Origin: DATGHS01 sp035307785
GTDB lineage: Bacteria > Planctomycetota > Planctomycetia > Gemmatales > Gemmataceae
Direction of reading: 5' to 3'
Length of the DNA stretch: 10,505 bases
NCBI GenBank assembly: GCA_035307785.1
Contig: DATGHS010000153.1
Span: forward strand, 1-10,505
A program made the position numbers and the translations under genes. Shown here piece after piece: positions 1 through 5,936 of this stretch (position 1 is the stretch's first letter; every line of letters begins with the position of its first letter). The notes beneath the pieces were generated by a model. It was given only the letters and a program-made list of their open reading frames with translations. It was not told the DNA's origin and did no database searches.

Positions 1-1
1 C

Positions 2-718
2 GCCTGCACGCTGGTCGAGGCCGATCCCGCTAGCAAAAAACTGCCGTCGCCTCCCGCGGCGGCGGCGGCGGTGCTGGCCCAATGCGGCAAGGCCCGGCGA
101 ACGGTGCAGGCGCCGCTTGCAAGCGCAACCACGGAGGCCGCGGCGGGTCCGGTGCCCGGGGTTCGTACACCCATAGGCGCGATGATCGCCAGCGCCAATC
201 CGGAAGCGGCGCGCGCGGTTCAGGCCATCATGGCGGACTACCGGGCGCGGCTCCAGGAGATTGTGGTACGGGCCGCACTGCCCCATGTGCTTCCGGCGCC
301 CGGCGCCGAAGCTTATAGCGACGTGGCTCTGGGCGTAACCGCGGGACCGAAGAAGCCCGCGCTGGACAGCGTGTTCAAACCCATGGGCTACACCTGCCGC
401 GGCGGATCGGGTTCGTTCACGTTGCGGCGGCGCACGGCGGCTAATCTGACCGTGGAGCTACACCTTGACGTGGGTACATGGGGCCATCAGGTCCTTGCCA
501 TGTTCCGTGTTTGGGGTCTGGGATTCAAGGGGCTGCTTTCGATTCCGGTATCTGCGAACGCCATAGCCGCCGCTCAATACCCCATCGGTGATGCGGACCG
601 TTGGCAAAAGATTGTCGAGAATCTCGGAGCGATGGTGCGTGAATTAGACCGCACCCTTGTTCCTGAGATCGAAGGCGCCGTTGGCCCTTCGCCCGAGTGG
701 TATCAACCTGAGGTGTGA
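2..718 (+). CDS. Hypothetical protein, 5'-truncated by window edge
   Basis: The frame is open from the left edge to a TGA at 716-718, so the gene probably begins outside the window. I do not recognise the family with confidence. About the first 60 visible residues are Ala/Pro-rich with mostly GC-ending codons, which looks coding and like a linker or export region. The rest is a compact alpha/beta-looking domain, with a helix around ANPEAARAVQAIMADYRARL and then a region with LDSVFKPMGYTCRGG and a strand-rich stretch. The latter faintly recalls DUF4304-like domains (a 'large F-K-x-x-G-[FY]' start), but this is a weak resemblance. Internal starts exist (GTG at 71, ATG at 182); neither has a convincing ribosome site, although ATG 182 has AGG a few bases upstream. 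The next gene lies 139 bases downstream on the same strand. Product unknown; that it is coding is fairly likely. Confidence 0.6.
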   Translation, partial: ACTLVEADPASKKLPSPPAAAAAVLAQCGKARRTVQAPLASATTEAAAGPVPGVRTPIGAMIASANPEAARAVQAIMADYRARLQEIVVRAALPHVLPAPGAEAYSDVALGVTAGPKKPALDSVFKPMGYTCRGGSGSFTLRRRTAANLTVELHLDVGTWGHQVLAMFRVWGLGFKGLLSIPVSANAIAAAQYPIGDADRWQKIVENLGAMVRELDRTLVPEIEGAVGPSPEWYQPEV

Positions 719-748
719 CTTCCTTGGGTATCAAAGGACTGCGATTCG

Positions 749-843
749 CCGAACGAACGGATGCACTTGACCAGGCCGCCATTTCGGTTTCGCGCGATAC
801 AACGTCCTTGCAGGCGGCCTGGCAAGTGAACGCTGTCGTTCGG
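749..843. repeat. Long imperfect inverted repeat before the DUF1801 gene
   Basis: Left arm 749-780 and right arm 813-843 pair over 8 (CCGAACGA), 6 (CACTTG) and 10 (CCAGGCCGCC) bases, separated by one mismatched internal loop and a one-base bulge, with a 32-base apical loop. The right arm ends 14 bases before the ATG at 858 and touches the G-rich stretch (842-847) that is the only candidate ribosome site for that gene. It could be an mRNA hairpin limiting translation, a relic of a small mobile element, or a protein-binding palindrome. The sequence alone does not decide. Confidence 0.6.
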
Positions 844-857
844 GGGATCTTCAAGTC

Positions 858-1358
858 ATGAGCACTTCACAGTTGAGCACCCAGTCTGCGGCGGCGCGAC
901 GATCGGCGGAAGCCGAGTTGCGTGGGCTTATCGCGAAGTTCGCGCTCGCGCATCAACGGCTCATCGGCGCCATGCGACGGTCGTTGCGAAAGCGCCTGCC
1001 CACCGCCCATGAGGTGGTGTATGAATATCAAAACTTAGGTGCCGTGGTAATCAGCTTTTCACCGAACCAGCACGGGTACGAGGGCGTGCTTGGAATTCGC
1101 GCGGACGCGAACGGCGTTAAGCTGTTCTTCAATCGTGGTAAGGAAATGCAGGATCCTGAAAAACTGTTGCAGGGGTCCGGCAGCAAGGTGCGCTCGATTG
1201 ACGTGGAGGGCGCGGCCACACTCGCTCGCCCGGCGGTCGCGCGCCTGATCGACGAAGCGATCGCTCACAATCGCGTGCCGTTCGCGCGCACCGGCCGCGG
1301 TTCGGTGGTCATTCGTTCGACAGGGGCCAGGCAGCGACGGCGGCCTCGCCGGGCCTAA
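858..1358 (+). CDS. DUF1801 domain-containing protein
   Basis: A 166-residue protein with a DUF1801-type core at about residues 42-118. It shows the expected order: a helical lead, then VYEYQNLGAVVISFSP, then a strand with YEGVLGI, then VKLFFNRG (88-94), DPEKLLQGSGSKVRSI (99-114). This family (YdhG-like) forms small single-domain soluble proteins of unestablished biochemical function, often annotated only as DUF1801. About 40 residues before the core form a charged helix, and the C-terminus is a basic tail (RQRRRPRRA) that could bind nucleic acid or simply be disordered. The ATG at 858 has GGGGGA 10 bases upstream, a rather long spacing. The gene is convergent with the RTX gene downstream. 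The family call is from recalled motif spacing; no catalytic residue is known to me. Confidence 0.75.
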   Translation: MSTSQLSTQSAAARRSAEAELRGLIAKFALAHQRLIGAMRRSLRKRLPTAHEVVYEYQNLGAVVISFSPNQHGYEGVLGIRADANGVKLFFNRGKEMQDPEKLLQGSGSKVRSIDVEGAATLARPAVARLIDEAIAHNRVPFARTGRGSVVIRSTGARQRRRPRRA

Positions 1359-1466
1359 CATGGGCATGCACCTGAGAAGGCCGCGACCTCAGTTTCGGAT
1401 TCCCGTGCTGTACCGGTGGTATGTGGCGCTGGGAGCGGAGGTGGAATTGGACGAAACGAGAGCGAG

Positions 1467-1502
1467 CGGCCGGTGGCCGGAATCTGTGCCCGGCCCCGGC
1501 CG
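1467..1502. terminator. GC-rich hairpin between convergent genes, probable bidirectional terminator
   Basis: CGGCCGGTGGCCGG (1467-1480) pairs with CCGGCCCCGGCCG (1490-1502) over 13 base pairs with a single bulged base and a 9-base loop. It lies 12 bases past the RTX stop codon (minus strand) and 108 bases past the DUF1801 stop (plus strand), where a shared terminator is expected. Neither flank has a clean U-run (ACGTTTGTGG on the plus side), so intrinsic termination is plausible but not proven. Otherwise 1359-1466 holds nothing I can name. Confidence 0.5.
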
Positions 1503-1513
1503 ACGTTTGTGGA

Positions 1514-2761
1514 TCAGCGATAAATGACGTTTTGACCGGGGCCTGGGGTAATCAGGTCGGCATGGCTGGCGCCGCCGATGATTGTGTCGTTGCCCTGACC
1601 GCCGATGAGGGTGCTGGCCAGCGTGCCACCCCACATGACATCGCTGCCGCCTTCGCCGTTGATGTAATCGGCGCCGGTGCCGCCCACCAGGGTGTCGTGG
1701 CCGTTGCCGCCGTAGATGGTTTGATTGCCGGTACCGGCCTGAGCATAATCGTTGCCATTGCCGCAAATGAGCGTGTCGGCCCCGGCGCCGCCCCACAGGG
1801 AATTGTTGCCATCGCCCACCTGTAGCAGTTGGTTGCCCTGGCCGCCGATAAGTTGATTGTTGCCGCTGCCGGCCTTCAGGGTGTCGTCGCCGATGCCGCC
1901 CCAAATCGTGTTGTTCCCGTCGCCGCCGTCGAGCAGTTGATCGCCATGGCCGCCGACCAGCTGATCGGCGCCCGCGCCGCCGAGCAGCGTCTGTTTGCCG
2001 GTGCCGGCGTAGATGGTGTCGTTGCCAATGCCGCCTTGGAGCAACTGATTGCCATTGCCGCCAAAGAGCACGTCGCCGGCGCTGCCGGCAATCAGAGTTT
2101 GGTTGCCGGTGCCGCCCACAATGGTATCGTCGCCGGTCGTGCCTTTGAGAAGTTGCGCGCCGGAACCGCCATAGAGGAGTTCCATGCCGCTGCCGCCCTG
2201 AAGCGTTTCAGCGCCCGTGCCGCCGAACAACGTGTCATTCCCGTCGCCGCCATAGAGGAAATCGTGGCCCGACCCGCCGACGAGGATATCGTCGCCGTGG
2301 CCGGCGACCAGGGTATCGGCGCCGGCGCCGGCCCAGAGGGTGTCGCTGCCATCGCCGGCGACCAGCGAATCGGCGCTGCCGCGTGCCATGATCTTGTCAT
2401 TGCCGCCGCCGCCCATGAGCGTGTCTTTGCCGTGGCCGCCCCAAATCGTGTCGTTGCCGGCGCCGCCCTGGGCGATCATGTTGACGCTCGTGTTGTTCAC
2501 GATGGAGTTGTTGCCCGCGGTTTCCGTCACCGAAATGCTGGAGACGGAAGTTTTGGCGTAGCTTTGCGAAACGGTCGTGGAACCGTATTGCAGGATGGCT
2601 TGAATCTTGGTCGCGTTACTCGGATCGACCTGGATGAAAATCTTGTCGTTGCCGGTGGTCCCGACGATTTTGAGTACGCCGCTGGTGAGCGAAATGCCGC
2701 TGGCGGGGGTGATTCGGGTTTCCAAGCTTTCCACATTCAGTTGGCAGGCAGGCTTGTGCAT
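1514..2761 (-). CDS. RTX-type calcium-binding beta-roll protein with planctomycete LExR-x-x-P N-terminal tag
   Basis: A 415-residue protein. The ATG at 2761 is preferred over an upstream in-frame start at 2875 because AGGAAAGGA stands 6 bases before it. Residues 8-20 read LNVESLETRITPA, the LExR-x-x-P tag (LEPR-XLL-like) found at the N-terminus of many planctomycete surface or secreted proteins; there is no classical hydrophobic signal peptide. A short beta-rich region (about 22-98) follows. Residues 99-395 are 33 tandem hemolysin-type nonapeptides, GGxGxDxLx, with no insertion or deletion. In RTX proteins two successive nonads make one turn of a parallel beta-roll and the Asp at position 6 binds Ca2+. 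Here that Asp is kept in 20 of 33 nonads and is Gln, Asn, Glu or Ser in the others. A likely role is an extracellular or cell-surface structural/adhesive protein. No catalytic domain and no type I secretion genes are visible nearby. It follows the histidine kinase gene by 204 bases and has its own promoter. Confidence 0.88.
   Translation of the reverse strand: MHKPACQLNVESLETRITPASGISLTSGVLKIVGTTGNDKIFIQVDPSNATKIQAILQYGSTTVSQSYAKTSVSSISVTETAGNNSIVNNTSVNMIAQGGAGNDTIWGGHGKDTLMGGGGNDKIMARGSADSLVAGDGSDTLWAGAGADTLVAGHGDDILVGGSGHDFLYGGDGNDTLFGGTGAETLQGGSGMELLYGGSGAQLLKGTTGDDTIVGGTGNQTLIAGSAGDVLFGGNGNQLLQGGIGNDTIYAGTGKQTLLGGAGADQLVGGHGDQLLDGGDGNNTIWGGIGDDTLKAGSGNNQLIGGQGNQLLQVGDGNNSLWGGAGADTLICGNGNDYAQAGTGNQTIYGGNGHDTLVGGTGADYINGEGGSDVMWGGTLASTLIGGQGNDTIIGGASHADLITPGPGQNVIYR
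1577..2467 (-). repeat. 33 tandem 27-bp coding repeats (RTX nonapeptides)
   Basis: 891 bases make 33 units of 27 bases in one uninterrupted register, encoding GGxGxDxLx-type nonads. The DNA is diverged between units, so the array looks old and selected at protein level rather than a recent tandem expansion. Its GCC/GGC-rich codons leave long stop-free frames on the opposite strand, which explains the large antisense open frames here. Confidence 0.9.
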
Positions 2762-2817
2762 GGCTGTTCCTTTCCTGTGCGTTGCCTCGGAGGGCCGTAT
2801 CGACTGGGCGGGATCTT

Positions 2818-2839
2818 CTTGCCGCGCAATCTCGGCAAG
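2818..2839 (-). promoter_or_regulatory. Hairpin at the predicted 5' end of the RTX mRNA
   Basis: On the minus strand CTTGCCG and CGGCAAG form a perfect 7-bp stem with an 8-base loop. It would start one base after the transcription start predicted from the promoter at 2847-2875 (about position 2840). Terminal 5' hairpins of this kind are known to protect some bacterial mRNAs, such as ompA, from decay; that role here is inference. Confidence 0.4.
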
Positions 2840-2846
2840 TTGACGC

Positions 2847-2875
2847 TCTATAGACGAAGTCAGCCCAACGGTCAA
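2847..2875 (-). promoter_or_regulatory. Sigma70-like promoter for the RTX gene
   Basis: On the minus strand TTGACC (2875-2870; 5 of 6 to TTGACA), a 17-base spacer, and TATAGA (2852-2847; 4 of 6 to TATAAT). The predicted start is near 2840, giving a leader of about 80 bases before the ATG at 2761. Spacing is optimal and the orientation suits the gene. It would let the RTX gene be expressed independently of the kinase gene upstream. Confidence 0.55.
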
Positions 2876-2885
2876 GTTGGGCTGA
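2860..2885. promoter_or_regulatory. Perfect 10-bp inverted repeat around the -35 box, candidate operator
   Basis: TCAGCCCAAC (2860-2869) and GTTGGGCTGA (2876-2885) are exact reverse complements separated by the 6 bases GGTCAA, which on the minus strand are exactly the -35 hexamer TTGACC. A dimeric regulator bound here would compete with RNA polymerase. An alternative reading is a terminator hairpin for the histidine kinase gene, whose stop is 81 bases upstream, but no U-run follows. Confidence 0.5.
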
Positions 2886-2965
2886 GCATCCTGCCGGTTT
2901 GGATAAAGAGGGCAGATTGCGAAAGCGGAATTCTGATGACAATCGTTACAACTTGGCGCTGCGCG

Positions 2966-3736
2966 CTACCTGCCCTCAGGTTTGTCTTCCTGGTTTATCG
3001 GCAGCTTAACGGTGAACGTGGAACCTTTTCCCACGACGCTTTCCACACGGATGCGGCCGTGGTGTTGTTCAATGATTTGCCGGCAAACACTAAGGCCAAG
3101 GCCGGTGCCGCCGTGGCCGTGCTCGTCCGGCTCCTTGGTCGTGTAAAAGGGCTCAAAAATGAGTCGCAGTTGGTCCGGGGCGATGCCGACGCCGCTATCC
3201 GAAACGCGAATCTCAGCCATCTGCGTTTTCGTGTTGGTACGAATGTCGATGCGCAGCCGGCCGCCGTTGGGCATCGCTTGCCGGGCATTGATGACGAGGT
3301 TGAGGACGATTTGCTCGATTTGTCCCGGTACGACCAAAGCGATGGGCCGGTCTTGAATGCGGGTTTCCACTTGGATCCGGTGTTTGCTCAGGTCCTTTTC
3401 CGTGAGGATGAGCACTTCTTCCAGAAGCCGGGCAAGATCGGTGGGTTGGCGCTGGGTGGAGTGGTCGCGCGCAAAACCGAGCATGCTGTTGACAATGGTC
3501 GCGGCACGCTGGCCGCCCTTCAGAATCTTCTCGAAAGCCTGGGACCGGGTAGCCGGATCATTTTCCGCGCGCATGCCGAGCCGGGCGTAGTTAATGATGG
3601 TGGTCAGGATGTTATTGAACTCGTGCGCAACACTGGAGGCCAGCGCGCCAACACTGCTCAACCGCTGCGCCTGCAGCAACTGCTGGCGAAGCTGATCGGT
3701 CTCGGTGGCGGGCGCAAGGACATCACCACTGGTCAT
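2966..3736 (-). CDS. Soluble two-component sensor histidine kinase without a sensor domain
   Basis: A 256-residue protein starting at ATG 3736, with GGAGG 7 bases upstream; a TTG start at 3799 would add 21 residues but has no such site. Order of motifs: a short N-terminal coiled-coil-like stretch, H-box VAHEFNN with the phosphoacceptor His38, dimerisation helices to about residue 90, N-box NLVINARQAMPNGG (Asn150), G1 DSGVGI (Asp180), F-box FEPFYTT, G2 GTGLGLSVC (210-218). These are the complete ATP-binding and phosphotransfer motifs of the NtrB/PAS-kinase-like HisKA plus HATPase_c group, so it should autophosphorylate and donate to a response regulator. There is no membrane segment and no PAS or GAF domain, so the input must come from a partner protein or the short N-terminus. 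No response regulator is encoded in the window, so it is an orphan. It is transcribed toward the RTX gene and diverges from lepA. Confidence 0.92.
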   Translation of the reverse strand: MTSGDVLAPATETDQLRQQLLQAQRLSSVGALASSVAHEFNNILTTIINYARLGMRAENDPATRSQAFEKILKGGQRAATIVNSMLGFARDHSTQRQPTDLARLLEEVLILTEKDLSKHRIQVETRIQDRPIALVVPGQIEQIVLNLVINARQAMPNGGRLRIDIRTNTKTQMAEIRVSDSGVGIAPDQLRLIFEPFYTTKEPDEHGHGGTGLGLSVCRQIIEQHHGRIRVESVVGKGSTFTVKLPINQEDKPEGR

Positions 3737-4110
3737 GAAGTCGCCTCCGCGAGGTTCGCCGGAGCGGAGAGTCTCTGGCGAAGATGGCAGCGAAGCCAAA
3801 CTATTTTTGATTCTGTTCCCCCGGATGCTCTCATTATCGGTTGCTTTTCACACGGCTCTTCATGGAACCTTCTGTTAATCCCGAGTGAGAACATGCAGAT
3901 TAGAGCGGGCGCGGGAATCTGCGAGCGACTGGGAAAGGATGAGGGCGCGAGATGGGCAAAGGACAAAGAGGCACGCATCACTTGCAGCTGCGCCGGCGAA
4001 GCCGCAAGCGGCACACGCCTCTGCCCTATGCATGCGGAATGGCATTTGCTAAGTTGATGTCATATTGTCCAAAGACGCCCAGGGACGGCCATCATTGGAT
4101 TTGGAGAAAC
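3737..4110. other. Divergent intergenic region between histidine kinase and lepA
   Basis: 374 bases with no supported gene. It should hold the promoters of both the kinase (minus) and lepA (plus). I see only weak matches: a GATAAT-like -10 on the minus strand near 3834-3839 without a good -35, and TATTGT at about 4063-4068 on the plus strand with a poor -35. A short GCCGCAAGCGGC palindrome is at 4001-4012. Open frames crossing the region on either strand have no ribosome site and no recognisable domain. Confidence 0.5.
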
Positions 4111-5898
4111 ATGCCTGAAACGCAGCTGATCCGTAACTATTGCATCATCGCGCATATCGATCATGGCAAAAGCACTTTGGCCGATCAGTTTCTGTTGAAA
4201 ACCGGCACAATCAGCGAGCGCGAATATCGCGCACAGTTGCTCGACGGCATGGACCTGGAGCGCGAACGCGGCATCACGATCCGCATGCACCCGGTGACCA
4301 TCAATTACAAACAATACGAACTCAACCTCATTGATACGCCCGGCCATGTCGATTTCAATTACGAAGTTTCGCGCAGCCTCGCAGCTTGTGAAGGCGCCAT
4401 TCTACTGGTCGATGCTTTTCAAGGCGTGCAGGCGCAAACCGTTGCCAACGCCTTTCTGGCGATGGAACACAACCTCACCATTATCCCGGTGCTAAACAAG
4501 ATCGACCTACCGATGGCCAGGCCCGACGCCGTGATCGAGGAAATGGAACATGCTTTGGCTATCGATCCCGCAACGGTGCTGAAGTGCAGCGCCAAGACCG
4601 GCGTTGGCGTAGACGAGATTCTTGAAGCGATCATTCAGCGCATCCCCCAGCCGCCGGGCGATCCAAGCGCCCCGCTACGGGCGCTGGTTTACAACAGCCA
4701 TTTCGATACTTACCGCGGCGTCGTCGTCTATGTCCGCATGAAGGACGGCTGCCTGAAAAAGGGCCAGCGGATTCACCTTATGCGCAGCGGTGAAGAATAC
4801 GAAGTCACGGATATCGGCCGCTTCCGCCCCGGCATGGTGCCGTGCGAAGAATTGACGACCGGGCAAGTGGGGTACTTTACCGCCCAGATCAAGGACATCG
4901 GCGACGTGCACATCGGCGATACAGTGACGGATGCACTGAATCAGGCAACGGTCGCGCTGCCCGGCTACAAGGAACCGAAGCCGATGGTCTTCAGCGGCCT
5001 GTACCCGGTCAATAACCACGAATTCGAGGCGCTCCGCGAAGCGCTGGCCAAGCTCCGACTCAACGATGCCAGCTTCACCTATCTGCCAGAAAACAGCGAA
5101 GGCCTCGGCTTCGGTTTTCGCTGCGGATTCCTTGGCATGTTGCACCGCGAAATCATCCAGCAGCGCCTGGAGCGCGATTGTGAAATCGACCTCGTGCAGA
5201 CCGCACCCAACGTCACCTACGAGATTCTGAAAAAAAATGGCGTGGTCATCACGGTCAATAGTCCGCAGGAAGTTCCAGATACGGGCCAAATCGAAGAATT
5301 TCGCGAGCCGTTCGTGAAAGTCAGTTTCATCGTGCCGGCCGAGAACATTGGCGACCTGATGCAGATGAGCGCTGACCGCCGGGGGCTCTTCATTCGCCAG
5401 GAATACCTGAGCCCGACGCGTGTCATGCTGGTGTACGAATTGCCGTTGGCCGAAGTGATCTACGACCTTTACGACAAGCTCAAATCCGTCACTCACGGTT
5501 ACGGTACGATGGACTACGAGCTAATGGGCTATCGGGCTGCCGACCTTGTTCGGCTCGACATTTTGGTTCACGGCAAACGGGTGGATGCACTTTCGATCAT
5601 CGTGCATCGTTCTGAGGCCGAACGCCGTGGCCGCAAGCTCGTGCAAAAGCTGCGCGGCGAGATCGACCGCCATTTGTTTGAAATTGCCTTGCAAGCTGCC
5701 ATTGGTACGCGCATCATCGCGCGGGAGACGATTGCCCCCATCCGCAAGAATGTGACGGCCAAATGCTATGGCGGCGACATCACCCGAAAGCGCAAACTTT
5801 GGGCAAAACAGGCCGCGGGTAAAAAACGTATGAAACAGGTGGGCCAGGTGGAGATTCCACAAACCGCGTTCCTCGCGGTGCTGGAAACGGATCAGTGA
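4111..5898 (+). CDS. lepA: Elongation factor 4 (LepA), back-translocating GTPase
   Basis: A 595-residue protein, the normal length for LepA. The ATG at 4111 has GGAG 4 to 7 bases before it and gives the conserved N-terminus just ahead of the P-loop; upstream in-frame starts would add unconserved sequence. G1 AHIDHGKST (14-22), G3 DTPGHVDF (75-82), G4 NKID (129-132) and G5-like SAKTG are intact. Domains II, III and V follow, with the LepA hallmark GFGFRCGFLGMLH and the LepA-specific C-terminus ending in KKRMKQVGQVEIPQTAF. LepA binds ribosomes with GTP and acts in translation, with roles proposed in back-translocation, initiation and subunit assembly. It differs from many LepA proteins after the GITI motif (RMHPVTINYK in place of KAQ-type residues), which I take as lineage variation. 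It opens a co-directional series; its TGA overlaps a possible GTG start of the following signal peptidase gene (5895-5898). The lepA-lepB order is also seen in Escherichia coli. Confidence 0.97.
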   Translation: MPETQLIRNYCIIAHIDHGKSTLADQFLLKTGTISEREYRAQLLDGMDLERERGITIRMHPVTINYKQYELNLIDTPGHVDFNYEVSRSLAACEGAILLVDAFQGVQAQTVANAFLAMEHNLTIIPVLNKIDLPMARPDAVIEEMEHALAIDPATVLKCSAKTGVGVDEILEAIIQRIPQPPGDPSAPLRALVYNSHFDTYRGVVVYVRMKDGCLKKGQRIHLMRSGEEYEVTDIGRFRPGMVPCEELTTGQVGYFTAQIKDIGDVHIGDTVTDALNQATVALPGYKEPKPMVFSGLYPVNNHEFEALREALAKLRLNDASFTYLPENSEGLGFGFRCGFLGMLHREIIQQRLERDCEIDLVQTAPNVTYEILKKNGVVITVNSPQEVPDTGQIEEFREPFVKVSFIVPAENIGDLMQMSADRRGLFIRQEYLSPTRVMLVYELPLAEVIYDLYDKLKSVTHGYGTMDYELMGYRAADLVRLDILVHGKRVDALSIIVHRSEAERRGRKLVQKLRGEIDRHLFEIALQAAIGTRIIARETIAPIRKNVTAKCYGGDITRKRKLWAKQAAGKKRMKQVGQVEIPQTAFLAVLETDQ

Positions 5899-5936
5899 AT
5901 CGAATGCGGAATTTGAAACTCGGAACGTGGAGTGAA

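Noticed and set aside
525..854. Minus-strand frame across the end of the first gene and the inverted repeat
   Set aside because: It overlaps a better-supported gene and its peptide has no recognisable features.
1421..1825. Plus-strand open frame opposite the RTX C-terminus
   Set aside because: Same repeat-shadow effect; the translated peptide is low-complexity Ala/Val/Gly.
3737..3799. TTG start for the histidine kinase, adding 21 residues
   Set aside because: It is a rare start codon without a ribosome site, whereas ATG 3736 has GGAGG 7 bases upstream.
3733..4014. Minus-strand frame of 93 codons upstream of the histidine kinase
   Set aside because: It overlaps the kinase start in another frame, has no ribosome site or family, and probably covers promoter DNA.
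1829..4057. Very long plus-strand open frame (742 codons) opposite the RTX and histidine kinase genes
   Set aside because: It is antisense to two well-supported genes. It consists of Ala/Val/Gly-rich periodic sequence created by the complement of RTX codons, and has no domain or ribosome site.
4675..5496. Minus-strand frame of 273 codons opposite lepA
   Set aside because: Shadow of a highly conserved gene; no ribosome site and no domain.
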